64,000 nucleotides of DNA from Mycoplasmopsis bovigenitalium (GCF_002356075.1 NZ_AP017902.1:434001-498000), one strand, 5' to 3'; shown: positions 45,340 through 55,418, numbered from the stretch's first letter. Notes: generated by a model not told the origin, from the letters alone. Made by a program: numbers and translations.

Positions 45340-45622
45340 ACTATTTTATCCTTATATTTTTTTCTTGTAAATTATAGCACTAATAATACATTAAATCGAT
45401 TTTGACTCTATTTAAAAATATTATTGTTAAATTTTATAATTATTATATTTTATTTATTTATTCATTTTTCAATTGAAAAAGTAAAATTTAAAATAAAAAA
45501 TAGTACACTTTTGTTGGCATTTTAAAAAGCTCAAACAATTGTTTTGTTTTAAATGGTTTAGTTTATAATATAAAAGCGTTTTATATATTTAGATAATAAA
45601 ACTTAATACAGGAGGTAATATT
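45340..45622. promoter_or_regulatory. Divergent intergenic region, serS / rpmH
   Basis: 283 bases of A+T-rich DNA. The second copy of the 22-base palindromic repeat is at 45460-45481. The rpmH -10 TATAAT is at 45564-45569, giving a leader of about 45 nt with AGGAGG before the rpmH ATG. No ORF or known RNA element is apparent. Confidence 0.5.
45460..45481. repeat. 22-base palindromic repeat, copy 2
   Basis: Exact copy of 24281-24302; core TTTTTCAATTGAAAAA. Confidence 0.6.
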
Positions 45623-45772
45623 ATGAGTTTAAGAACATACCAACCAAATAAAAGAAAACACGCTAAAGTTCACGGCTTCCGTGCAAGAATGGCTACTGCA
45701 AACGGCCGTAAAGTTTTAGCAGCTAGAAGAGCAAAAGGTAGAGCAAGATTAACTGTATCAAGTGCTAATTAG
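45623..45772 (+). CDS. rpmH: 50S ribosomal protein L34
   Basis: 49 residues, with the family pattern [20 protein letters not shown] and the C-terminal GRARLTVS. Strong AGGAGG site. Starts the classic rpmH-rnpA-yidC operon, though here about 14 kb from dnaA rather than adjacent to it. Confidence 0.97.
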   Translation: MSLRTYQPNKRKHAKVHGFRARMATANGRKVLAARRAKGRARLTVSSAN

Positions 45773-45792
45773 TTTTTTGTTTGGAATTAAAA

Positions 45793-46119
45793 ATGAAAAA
45801 ACAATTTAGATTACAAAAAAGTTGAGAATTTGACAATGTAATTAAGCATAAAAAGCAAGTTGTTAACAAGTTTTTAATTGTTTATTTTAAAGAAGCTTCA
45901 GAATTTAAAGTTGGAATAACAGTGCCAAAAAAATTCTGTAATGCAGTTTACCGAAACTATTACAAAAGACAATTAAAGGCTATTTTTCACGAGTTAAATG
46001 TTTATCATTTAAATTATCACTTTGTTGTAATTTTGCGTAAAGATTTTTTAACCCAAACTTATAAAACAAAATTTGATACTACCAAAAGGTTAATTAAAAA
46101 GGTAGAAAATGGAAAATAG
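45793..46119 (+). CDS. rnpA: Ribonuclease P protein component
   Basis: 108-residue protein cofactor of RNase P, which matures tRNA 5' ends with the RNA subunit (not in the window). The signature normally reading K..GNAV.RN..KR..R appears as KKFCNAVYRNYYKRQLK (about residue 46), with Cys replacing Gly. Fold-defining features and basic charge are kept. Overlaps yidC by 11 bases. Confidence 0.9.
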
Positions 46120-48040
46120 ATCAAAAAACTTTGATTATTTCAAGCCTTCAGGACAATCAAAAAAAGGAAAAGACCCTAAAAAAATCAGAAAAATTGTCTG
46201 GCTTGTCGTAAAAATTATTTTTTACGTATTACTTTTTGCGCTAACTCTAGGTGGTTGCGTTCAGACAATGATAGTTAAAAGCTCTGGATTTACTGGGGCT
46301 GGTACTGAATTTTATGATTCATCAGCAAAAATATCACCTACTGTTAGAACATTTAAACAATCAACCGCACCAAAAGGTGATAAGAATTTACAGCCAGGTG
46401 AATATTACTCAATACATTATTCTCCTGAATCTAACTTTCACTTATCACACAAAGAATATTCAAAAACAATTCAAGAATTGAGAAATCAAGCCGAATCAGA
46501 TGGTGCAAAATATGGCGAATGACATGGTTTTTCTTCATCAATTCAATATTTAAATAGCAAAAATGAATTCGCTGTTAAGGAACAACCAATCCATAAAGGC
46601 GAAAAACCTAATAGATACTTATTTGCGGTTGATAACTCAAGAAATCAAGATGCAAAAATGAAAAAATACGAATCAATTTACAATAATTGAAACGAAATCG
46701 TATTTCTAGATCCTGATTTCAAACTTGATAAAATATTCAAAAAAGAGGGTGAATCATACACCTTAAATAAAGATGAATTAGAAATTAAACACCCTGAAAA
46801 TGAAGATATTACAGTCAAAAAGGCAAGTTTATATTCTGTTTATTCTGACCAGAATATTGATAATCCAAAATTAAAATACGCACGTGATGTTTTGGAATTC
46901 TTATACAGAGAAACATTCTTAAAAGAGGGAAATTACTATAAACGCGTATCGAATATTTCTTACAAAGACTTAATAACTCAAGTTTTAAATGGTCAAAAAA
47001 CAACTTTAACCTCGAGTGAATACGAATTTATCAAAAATTATCAAAATGCTTTAGCTGAATACTTAAATATAACGAATATGACAAAACCAAGTATATTTAA
47101 GCCCCTATTAGATAAAAATGGTGTTCAGCAATTTGATAAAAATGGAAACGTTAAAGACTCAGGTGTTGCCGATGAAAACTTAGTATATGGATCACCGGTT
47201 TTCGCAAACCATACTAAATTAATATTGTCAGCAGATGAACCACAAATTGCATTTACTTCATTTGCTGAAACCGCAAAATACGGGCCATTCTTTATGTTTC
47301 TAATTTGACCAATTGCACAATTAACAATGGCAATTAGGGTTCCGTTGCCTGCTGCCGCTGGTTGAACAACAATTTTGTGTTTAATTGTTGCAGTAATAAT
47401 TACTCGTTTATTAGTTCTTGCAATCACTTGAAAAGCAACAATGTCTCAATCAATGCAAGAAGAATTACGTGTTAAAAAAGCAAAAATTGATGCTAAATAT
47501 GCTGAATTTAAAAACAATAAAGAAATGAGAATGCGTCAACAACAAGAGGTATCAGCATTATACAAAAAAAATGGTATAAACCCATTTGACTCAATGCTTT
47601 CACTAATAATTTCTATACCAATTTTCTTGGCTATGTGACGTGTTATTCAATCAGTTCCCGAGCTTAAATCAACAAGTTGATTAGGTTTCGACTTCGCAGC
47701 TACATCTTACAAACGTTTACTTTCTGGTGAATGATGATATATCTTTTTATTGATTACAACAGCATTAACACAAGTGTTGTCAATGCTTATTCCAAGATTG
47801 CTAAATAAACGAAACAATAAACACCTAACAATCGAACAAAAACAAGCAATGAGAAAAAATGACAAAATGCAATGAGTCATGATGTTAGTTTTCATTGTTA
47901 TGACTGTAATTTTCAATGCGGGTGTTCAAATATACTGAATAATAACCAATATTTGATCAATATTGCAAGCAATCGCAATTCATTTCTTTAAGAAAACTGA
48001 ATTCTACAAAAAAAGATATAACAAAAAAATTGTTTCATAA
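46109..48040 (+). CDS. yidC: Membrane protein insertase YidC/OxaA
   Basis: 643 residues, longer than Gram-positive YidC. An N-terminal TM (about 30-50) ends LTLGGC, followed by a large extracytoplasmic insertion of about 330 residues. The insertase core starts near residue 390 (KYGPFFMFLIWPIAQL...), contains a charged cytoplasmic hairpin (SMQEELRVKKAKIDAKYAEFKNNKEMRMRQQQE) and ends with four more TMs including NPFDSMLSLIISIPIFLAMWRVI. Basic C-terminal tail KKTEFYKKRYNKK could contact the ribosome. Terminator follows. Confidence 0.93.
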
Positions 48041-48045
48041 TAAAT

Positions 48046-48070
48046 TCGGGTAATTAACCCGGTTTTATTT
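48046..48070 (+). terminator. Terminator after yidC
   Basis: CGGGT (48047-48051) / ACCCG (48057-48061), then a TTTTATTTT tail. Confidence 0.8.
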
Positions 48071-48130
48071 TGCCATTATCAATTGTAAAATAAATCTAAT
48101 GGTAAAATTTGTTTATAGAAAAGAGGCAAA

Positions 48131-49111
48131 ATGAAAATATATAGAATCAAGGAAACTAGTCCTTATATTACACTCCCAATCGAAAACATAATCCTTAATG
48201 ACCCCGACATGACTGGTGATATATTAATTTTATATCAACACGATAATGCAATAATTATTGGTGCAAACCAAAACACACACGAAGAAATTAACAGACATTA
48301 TGTTATTGAAAAAGACATTAAATTAGCAAGAAGAAAATCAGGCGGTGGTGCCGTATACCATGATATGGGTAATATTAACTTTAGTTTTATTACTGATTAC
48401 AATGGCCAAAGCGGATACGAACGCTTTTTAGCTCCTATCATTGATTTTTTACGCTCACTAGGCTTAAATGCTGAATTCCACGGGCGTAATGATGTTCACG
48501 TTAATGGCGCAAAAATAAGTGGTAATGCTCAATACCTAAGCAAAAATAGAATAGTAAGTCACGGAACCATTTTATATAATGTCGATTTAACCAAATTATC
48601 AAATGCCCTAAACCCAGCTAGAATTAAATACGAATCAAAAGGCATTCAATCTGTTAGATCGCGTGTAACTAATGTTTATGACGAATTAATTGAAAAAATG
48701 GATGTAGAAGAATTTATTCAAAGACTTATCGCATATTTTGTTGAACATAAAAATGCAAAACTGCATGAAATACCATACGACAAGTACAAACAACAACTTG
48801 ATGAATTATCTAAATTTGTGAGTTCAGATGAATGAATATACAATAAAGCAGCGACTTTTACATTCAAAAGTGGAAATAAATTCAAGGGCGGAATAATTAA
48901 TGTTAAAGGAAATATTGAAAAGGGAATTATAAAAAATATCAAATTTGAAGGCGATTTTTTAAGTAAAAAAGATGTTAGCGAAATTGAACCATTATTTAAT
49001 GAAATTTTACTTTCAGAAGATGCTGTTCGTTCAGTCTTTACTAAATTTAATTTTGCTGAATATTTTGGCACAATAACTCAAGAAGAATTGCTTTCACTAA
49101 TACTAGGATAA
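48131..49111 (+). CDS. lplA: Lipoate-protein ligase A
   Basis: 326-residue ligase that activates lipoate with ATP and attaches it to lipoyl domains. Family motif ARRKSGGGAVYHDMGNINFS at about residues 66-85, then GRNDVHVNGAKISGNAQ with the catalytic lysine, and SHGTIL; the C-terminal accessory domain follows after about 250. The likely acceptor is the separate lipoyl-domain protein at 22905. AAGAGG upstream; followed within 3 nt by a hydrolase gene. Confidence 0.94.
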
Positions 49112-49114
49112 TAG

Positions 49115-49939
49115 ATGATAAGAAAACAAATTCAATTGAAAAATGAATCAATTAGTTATTTAACTGATGAAAAATTATCAAATATAGTTGTCTTATTTTT
49201 GCATGGTTTTGGAGACGATGCAACGCGGGCAACAACACTTTTTCAATGCAAAAATAGACTTTATTCAATGGTTTCCATTGATATGCCGGGTTGCGGCAAA
49301 TCAAGCAATAATATTGGTCAGCCGACTTTGCAATATTATTGTGATATTGTAGGCGAATTTATTGATAAATTCCTTCCTAACCGCGAAATTTATATAGTTA
49401 ATCACTCTTTAGGCACAATCCCGGCTTTATATAATGCAACAAACAACCCAAATATCAAGTATGTTTTTGGGGTTGCACCGGCAATGCCAACAGCGAATGC
49501 TTTAAAAAATGATAAACGAATTAAATGAATGTTGCCAAATAACCCTGAGGACTGATATGACTCTCAATTCAATCTTTTTTCTGAATTTGATAATGACTGA
49601 ATTATAAGAGCTGATGTAAAACAAAAAATATTAGATACTCCGCAAGATTATATTGATGAACGTAAACGTGTATTTTCTGTATTGGCACACGAAATTTTTG
49701 CTATGACTTTTATTGAAAATGTATACAAAAATTTCTTTGCAAAAAACAAAAATTTTACTGCTATCGTAAGTAGAAATGATAAATATATTAATTTTTCTGA
49801 TGTTGAAAATTATATAAAACTATATAATTTGGGGACGTATGAACTGAATGATTCAGGTCATGCCATGTTTTACAAAAACACACAAAAAATACATAATTAC
49901 ATAAATAATTTTATTATCAAAAAGGAGGGTCTATATTAA
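49115..49939 (+). CDS. Alpha/beta-hydrolase fold protein
   Basis: 274-residue cytoplasmic hydrolase. Oxyanion-hole segment LFLHGFGDD (about residue 28), nucleophile elbow IVNHSLGTI (about 93; N replaces the usual G of GHSxG), and the catalytic histidine in SGHAMF near the C-terminus. An Asp (RNDKYINF) supplies the acid. Esterase or lipase activity is likely, substrate unknown. It starts 3 nt after lplA and overlaps the PQ-loop gene by one base (TAATG), so the three are one operon. Confidence 0.88.
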
Positions 49940-50760
49940 TGGATCAATCTGGATCAAATAATACAAATATCATTAACAATATTGTCTGACTTAGTCTTGA
50001 TTTTAATAAACCAGTATCTGCATGAACTGCTTGAGTGTTTGGTATAGTGTCAATAATTTTAACTATTGGCGTCGGAGTTCCTCAGTTAATAAGCTTAATT
50101 AAAAACAAAGACACGGGTGACGGGATAAAATATTACACCTTTTGAATCTTTTTTTCAGGTATCTTGGGATGAACAATCATTGGTTCTTTCGATGCTGCTG
50201 AAACTAAAAAATTAGCAACAGCTATAGCCAACATGGTGTCATCAATTATTTTTGCAATAACAATATTTTTATCATATTTATACTCAAGAGACCAAAAAAG
50301 AAAATCAATGGCTTATATAATAGGGGCTTTTTCAATAACATTAGCACTAACAATAGCTGCTGTGTCGTTATATGGAATTATTGCTAATAAACGTATGCCT
50401 GGGTGATTAATGAATATTAGTGTTTGAGTCTTCCCAGTTCTTACTACATTCAGTTTCTTGCCTGCCGCTATTTCTTCATTTATGAAAGGGAAATTTGAAG
50501 GTATGTCAAGTGGAATGTTAATAACTTTATTGACACTAAATATCGGTTGATTAGGTTATTGAATTGCTCTTGGACTAAACTCTTCATTCGATTTTGCCTT
50601 AAATATGGCAATAGTTTGACAAGTTCTAGCATTATTAATCTACTTATCACTAACTGTTCTATTGATTGTAAATGTTGCTGAAAAACAAAAAACAAAAATT
50701 TCGCTCGTTAAAGCGGAATTTTTATTATTGAATTTTATCAATGAAATCAAATTTTACTAA
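49939..50760 (+). CDS. PQ-loop repeat membrane protein, copy A
   Basis: 273 residues with about seven TM segments. Repeat 1 contains GVGVPQLISLIKNKDTGDG and FWIFFSGILGW (residues about 40-85), the PQ-loop pattern of SWEET-like and lysosomal transporters; repeat 2 (about 165-210) has VFPVLTTFSFLPAAISS, where the PQ is lost. Copy B at 54624 is a paralog (for example KNKDTGxG and FPxLTTFSF shared). Strong AAAGGAGGG site. The C-terminus appears extended through its own terminator hairpin. Transported substrate unknown. Confidence 0.85.
50696..50725 (+). terminator. Terminator-like hairpin inside the 3' end of PQ-loop gene A
   Basis: AAATTTCGCT (50696-50705) / AGCGGAATTT (50712-50721), with one G-U pair and a T-rich tail. 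The ORF continues 35 bases beyond it, unlike in copy B where the stop codon lies in the hairpin. Confidence 0.7.
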
Positions 50761-50800
50761 AAGTACTATAATATGAATATATAAATAAAAAGGGATAAAA

Positions 50801-51831
50801 ATGAAAAAGAAAATTATTTGAGCGTTAGCAACATTAAGCACATTTCCATTAATTGCGGCTTCGTGCCAAAGTAAAACTAAAAATAACCCGCAGCAAACAA
50901 CAACAAGTGAGCAAAATGTATTAAACCAGCAAGAAGTTAAACGAATTAAAGAATTAAAACAAGCCACAAGGATAAGCAAACAAATATACCAAGAAATTGA
51001 AAAATCTAACCCAGAAGACAAACTTTTAATAAATTTCAAGCCTACAATTCAAAAATTCTATACTGATTTTGAATCTAAATTAAGCAAAGAAATAAAATCT
51101 GACGATGTTGAACATTTGAGAAACGAGTTTTCGCAATTTTTAGATTATTATTTAATGATTATTTATATTAAATATGATTACAAAGACTTACGAGATCACA
51201 TTTTAAAGACATTCCCTGAAGCACAAAATCAAATTAACCAAGTGGATGCAAAATTCAATGAATTATCAAACAGAAATGGTTATGAAAAAAATGCATATAG
51301 TTCATTACTTGGTAATTTGACGGTTATATACGGTGATAAACTTTTAAAGTATCTAGATAAGAATCCAGATGCAGATGTCACTTTTCCTCCTGACTCACGT
51401 TTTTCAAAAATATATCCAGAAAAAAATCTTAAAGAAATTAAAATGACTTATTCTGGAATGTATAAATCAGTTGAAAGTTTAGTTAAAAATAAACCAGAAT
51501 ATCAAGAAAAAATTAAAAAATAAATGACTCCCTTAATGATTCTTCAACAATGCGAGATTATAGTGCCGCACTATTTAGATTAAACCATTTACTCCTTAAA
51601 TTATTTAATGAAGACGTAAATAATGATAAAGAATATAAGGCAGCAACTGAAAAATACAACGAAACATATGAAAAAGCAACTGCTTTATTTGATAAAGAAA
51701 AAGACAAGTCACTATATGATAAATTAATGCAAATTCATGAGCATTTGTCATCGACAGCGAACATAATACAATTACAAGAAGCTACAAGTAAAATAGAAGA
51801 ATTAATCAAAGAAAAGAATAAAACTACCTAA
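50801..51831 (+). pseudogene. Lipoprotein A, paralog of the lipoprotein at 55532, one-base frameshift
   Basis: Signal peptide and lipobox AASC (cysteine 22), then a helical lipoprotein of unknown function. The first frame stops at 51521; a second frame continues, open, from 51517 to 51831. One extra A in the A6 run 51515-51520 would join them as KIKKINDSLND. The paralog at 55532 aligns across the junction (KPDLIKQINEVYNSINGDWSL against KPEYQEKIKKINDSLNDSST...), which shows the two parts were one gene. The stop codon lies in an insertion-sequence end repeat. AAAAGGG before the ATG. Confidence 0.8.
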
Positions 51832-51883
51832 ACCCGGACAAAAAAGTTAACACTAAGGTGTTGGCTTTTTTGTCCGGGTTTAG
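51828..51883. repeat. Two inverted IS ends forming a terminator-like hairpin
   Basis: 51828-51852 and 51859-51883 pair over about 22 bp (ACCCGGACAAAAAAG arm), with a short loop and T-rich arm. It probably ends transcription of lipoprotein A. Confidence 0.7.
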
Positions 51884-51885
51884 AA

Positions 51886-52065
51886 TACTGATTTTTAATT
51901 ATAAAAAGTGAATGTTTAATCGAATTAGATTTCAGTAAAATAACTTTGGAAGATCTGAAAAAAATAATTGCAGATTATATATTTTGATACAACAACTATA
52001 GAATTCAATCGAATTTAAATTGAAAAACACCACAGCAATATGCTATGATGTTAAAATCATATTAA
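51886..52065 (+). pseudogene. IS3-family transposase, C-terminal fragment
   Basis: A frame without stop (TGA=Trp) reads ...LEDLKKIIADYIFWYNNY, then RIQSNLNWKTPQQYAMMLKSY and a stop at 52063. The pattern DYIxWYNNxRIQxxLxxxTPxQY is the end of the integrase-core OrfB of IS3-family elements (DDE type, after the catalytic Glu). Only about 60 residues are left and there is no start, so it is inactive debris. Confidence 0.75.
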
Positions 52066-52088
52066 ACTGTTAACTTTTTTGTCCTAGT

Positions 52089-52526
52089 TTAGAATCATTC
52101 TTTTTCTTTTCCTGTTAAAACCATTTTAATAATTGAACCAATAAGAATTCAAAGTCAATAAAAACATAACGCTATATCAAACCCAATATTTACTCATTTA
52201 AGAGTTTTTTCTTCTATTAATATTTTGTTCGAATGATGCTGAACTGTCTTAGTAATTTGAAGAGCAAAAAATGCAATAAAAACTAATACAAAAATTTTTG
52301 TAATTATTGAAAATCAGCTTGTTCGCCAGCCTAATCATATTTGGAGTCCTAAGGCTAGTATAAATGAAAATGAAATACCAATTTCATATATTGGATTTTT
52401 TGATGCTTGCTTCTTAAAAATTAAGCTTGCTACGAATATTCCTATAACTAAAAGAATTGAAAAAAAATTAAATAAATATCAAAAGAATCCATCATTTTTT
52501 CATCTTTTATTAAAAAATAGTCCCAT
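52089..52526 (-). CDS. Four-TM membrane protein, unknown function
   Basis: 145 residues, hidden under the standard code by about ten TGA tryptophans. Starts MGLFFNKRWKNDGFFW; four hydrophobic segments at about 18-37, 50-68, 72-92 and 112-135, with charged loops (KKTVQ-like and IEEKTLKW). No known motif. The stop codon TAA lies within the right IS end, so the last residues may be altered by the insertion. No clear Shine-Dalgarno was found. ORF and composition look real, but function is open. Confidence 0.65.
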
Positions 52527-52597
52527 ACTTTAAATTATAAATGAAAAATGGAATTTACATTAGTTAAGTTGTGAATTCCAAAAGTAAATTCATTCTT

Positions 52598-52641
52598 AAA
52601 GTAAAATGCACCTAGATAAAAAGCTAGATGCATTTTACTTT
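52598..52641. terminator. Long hairpin between the 4-TM and MFS genes
   Basis: 18-bp inverted repeat with one mismatch (52598-52615 and 52624-52641; GTAAAATGCACCTAG arm), 8-nt loop ATAAAAAG. May end the MFS transcript or be an element end, because GTAAAAATGCATCTAGAT recurs near 54427. Confidence 0.55.
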
Positions 52642-52647
52642 TGGAAT
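52632..52647. repeat. Inverted repeat left of the MFS gene
   Basis: ATTTTACTTTTGGAAT, the exact reverse complement of 53993-54008; a third partial copy lies at 52575-52588. Confidence 0.75.
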
Positions 52648-52653
52648 GAATAC

Positions 52654-53898
52654 CTAGTTTAGATTATGCTTGTTATTTTTTTGTTTTTTCATTATTAAAT
52701 TTTCACTAATAACAATTATTATGCTACTAATAGTTATTAGTAAAGCAAATATTACAAAACTAATGAAATAGTTAAATTCATTAGTTATTAAAGTTAATAA
52801 AATAATAATTATTGATGAACTGATAATTCTAAAAATTAATGTATAGATTGTGTTATTTTTAAATTTATCTTTACTAAATAAAAAATAAGAGTTAGCATAA
52901 AAAATAGTAATGAAGAATGAATAAAGCATTTGTTGAAATCCAATAGTGATTAAATATGCTATATTTTTAAATTTATTATCTATATTTACAAATAAAATAG
53001 GAATAATTATTAAGAAGATTAAATTCATTGGTATTAAAACTCAAATTAACTTAATATTTTTATTTCTTATAATTAAAGATAATAAACTACCTATTAAACC
53101 AAAAATAGCAAAAATAATGGTTAAGAAGAAAGATCATTTATCTGGTTCAAAACCTATAATTTTAAAAAATTGTGGCATTCCAGATTGTTTTGGGAATAAA
53201 AATATGCCTATAATAAAACTAGCAGAGAAAGTATAAATTCATTTTAAAATATTATTTTGTTTAATATTTTGATTAGGTTTATCTTCTTTTTGTTCTTTAA
53301 CTAATTCAAGTGAATTTTCATTTAATTTAAATGAAAAATATAAAAATCCGGAAATAAAATAAGTAACCATATTTAATAATATAAGAGTTCAAAAAGGTAA
53401 TTTACTAAACAAAATCAAAGAAAATATCGGCGCCAATAAAAACGCTATGGAAGTTGAAATAGTTGTTAAGATGTTATAAGTTTTTATATCTTTTTCATTA
53501 TCAGAAACATAATAAATGATAGTTTTTAAAGCTATAAATCTAAAAGAATGAATAATACTCAAAAGAGAATTTATTACTAATAAAAAGATAGAAAAACCAA
53601 ATAAATTATTAGTTTTAATAATTATAAAATAACCAACTAATATTGTAGAAAGCACTATAAAACTTGCCAAATCAGTTCCTAAAAGAATATGTTTTAAATT
53701 TCCTTTTTTAGTTATTTTATAGTTTAATAAGTAAGAAATGAAAGTAGGTATTTGAATAAGCAAATATAAAATTGAAACTAATCAAAAACTATTAGTAAAT
53801 TTATAGATATATACTGTTGTTCCTAATTTAAACGCTTCTGAACCTATCATTGATAAAATTAAAGAAGTTGAATATTTAGTTTTATTTTTAGCTTGCAT
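52654..53898 (-). CDS. MFS-type transporter
   Basis: 414 residues with about 12 hydrophobic segments in two halves and a polar central loop (LNENSLELVKEQKEDKPNQ, about 195-215). The first loop TxxxIYKFTNSFWLVSILYLL and the overall layout resemble drug- or solute-efflux MFS proteins, but no subfamily is certain. Very high I, L, F, S and N content. AAGGAA precedes the ATG. The gene is flanked by the exact 16-base inverted repeats at 52632 and 53993, a cassette-like arrangement between two paralogous PQ-loop genes, which suggests acquisition. Confidence 0.75.
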
Positions 53899-53992
53899 AT
53901 AGTTTCCTTATTAATTTAAGTTTTCATTTAATATTCAAGTTGATTTTAATACATAGATTATAAAACAAAATAACTAAATTTATTCATTGTAA

Positions 53993-54008
53993 ATTCCAAA
54001 AGTAAAAT
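53993..54008. repeat. Inverted repeat right of the MFS gene
   Basis: ATTCCAAAAGTAAAAT, exact reverse complement of 52632-52647. Confidence 0.75.
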
Positions 54009-54049
54009 ATGCCTTCATTAAGTACATGATAAATAATACTAAATTTATG

Positions 54050-54095
54050 TTTCTATATTCTTTTTTAGGAAAAAAACTAAAAAAGAATATAGAAA
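54050..54095. repeat. 17-bp perfect inverted repeat
   Basis: TTTCTATATTCTTTTTT (54050-54066) pairs with 54079-54095 without mismatch across a 12-nt loop. It could be a bidirectional terminator or an IS-end structure. It sits right before a G+C-rich 23-mer. Confidence 0.75.
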
Positions 54096-54099
54096 ACAA

Positions 54100-54122
54100 G
54101 GCCCCGGGGGGCGGCACCCGCC
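54100..54122. other. G+C-rich 23-mer in an A+T-rich desert
   Basis: 22 of 23 bases are G or C, starting GGCCCCGGGGGG and ending GGCACCCGCC, with a self-complementary CCCCGGGG and a GGCGG/CCGCC hairpin. Nothing nearby has such composition. Origin unknown: insertion scar, foreign fragment or assembly/vector artefact. Confidence 0.8.
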
Positions 54123-54623
54123 AAAACAAACATTTTTTTAATAAAATTTACATAGATAAAACATTTGAAACGCAATTCTTGCTATATATTTTTCTAGCAG
54201 AAATATTATTTGCATTTGTAGAAATATTGCATTTTTCAAGAATGCTTTCTTAGTCTCTTTCTTGAATAACGTAATGTACATGTTTTATAATATACTTGTT
54301 TCTTTTTAAGTTTAGTTTCTTAAATCCTATACAAAAATCAATTTTAGATGTCTTATACACATTCATATATAATATATTCACCTTTTTGTTTTTTGTTACT
54401 TAAATTTTATATAAAAAGGTAGTAAAAATGCATCTAGATTTTTATCTATAAACCAGGGTTTTTATTTTCCCAATATATTCATAAATCAATTCATTAAGTA
54501 AAATATGAAAAAACAAATCACTAAGCTTATAACTTTAAAATTTATCCTCGCCAATATATTTTTAGTTTAATTTTTTTGTCAAAGTTATATAATAATTAGA
54601 TTACTAAATTAAGGGGTGTTGTT
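54123..54623. other. Gene-free accessory stretch
   Basis: About 500 bases without a convincing gene; the reading frame crossing the G+C-rich tract is not gene-like. A motif near 54427 (GTAAAAATGCATCTAGAT) repeats part of the hairpin at 52598. A possible TATAAT near 54587 precedes PQ-loop gene B. Most likely decayed mobile-element DNA. Confidence 0.45.
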
Positions 54624-55418
54624 ATGTGAGAACAAAAAATATTAGACATATATACTTTAAAAGCCGATAGTCCCATTTCAGGGTGAATAGCTTGAGTATT
54701 TGCAACAATTTCAATTATTTTAACTGTAAGTATTGGTGTACCTCAACTAGTTTACTTACTTAAAAATAAAGACACGGGAGAGGGAGTCAACTTCTACTCA
54801 TTTTGAATAGTTTTAGTAGGAGCTATTGGTTGAATGCTAATAGGCTCGTGAGATGTTGCGGAAGTTAAAATGGCAGCATCAGCAATTGCTAATATGTTGT
54901 CATTGCTGTTATTTATATTCACAATATTCTTTACTTATAAATATGCAAGAAATGAAGCAAAAAGAAAACAAGCTTGAATTGCATTAACTGTTGCTGTTGT
55001 GGCAGTGGCTTTATCAAGTGCTCTTGCTATTTATGGTTTAGTCGGCAAAGATGCAAATGGAAACCAACTGAGAATGTGACCACAATTACACGCTGTTTGT
55101 GTTGTTGTCTTCCCTATGCTTACAACATTTAGTTTCTTCCCTTCTGTGATTAAATCTCTTGAACAGAAACGTTTTATGGGTATGTCAAAAGGAATGCTTT
55201 TTACACTTGTATCAATAAACATAACTTGAATAATATATAGAATTAACCTAGGAATCAATAACAAAGAATTCACAACCGGTTTAATTACAACAATGGTGTG
55301 ACAGTTTGTTTCACTATCTATTTACCTATCACAAGTTTATTTATTAATTAGACAATATGTAATTAACAAACGCGAAAAAAGAATAATAACAAAAAATACT
55401 AACGAACAAAAACGTTAG
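54624..55418 (+). CDS. PQ-loop repeat membrane protein, copy B
   Basis: 264 residues, about seven TMs, paralog of copy A over the full length. Repeat 1 has SIGVPQLVYLLKNKDTGEG and FWIVLVGAIGW; repeat 2 has VFPMLTTFSFFPSVIKS. Starts ATG TGA GAA (Met-Trp-Glu), with AAGGGG upstream. The basic C-terminus ends in the terminator, whose stem includes the stop codon. Role unknown: PQ-loop proteins carry sugars, amino acids or quinone-like compounds in other organisms. Confidence 0.85.

Larger units (their letters stand above)
51828..52092. mobile_element. Remnant of an IS3-type insertion sequence
   Basis: 265 bases bounded by 25-base inverted end repeats (51828-51852 and 52068-52092) sharing TGTTAACTTTTTTGTCC and GTTTAG. 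A third copy lies inside (51859-51883) in the orientation of the right end and forms a long hairpin with the left one. Between them only the tail of a transposase remains. Family assignment rests on the transposase tail. The flanking genes' stop codons (51829-51831 and 52089-52091) lie inside the end repeats. Confidence 0.7.

Noticed and set aside
46109-46270. YidC as a lipoprotein because of LTLGGC after its first TM
   Set aside because: The cysteine is around residue 50, behind a long basic N-terminus. A lipidated form is possible but cannot be supported by sequence alone.
51828-51883. Possible CRISPR-like repeats
   Set aside because: The copies are inverted or irregularly spaced and match IS ends; no regular spacers are seen anywhere in the window.
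52946-53236. 96-codon plus-strand ORF within the MFS gene
   Set aside because: Lysine/isoleucine-rich antisense shadow of a membrane protein gene.
54026-54253. ORF of 75 codons that crosses the G+C-rich tract
   Set aside because: No ribosome-binding site, odd composition around the tract and no family pattern; inside mobile-element debris.
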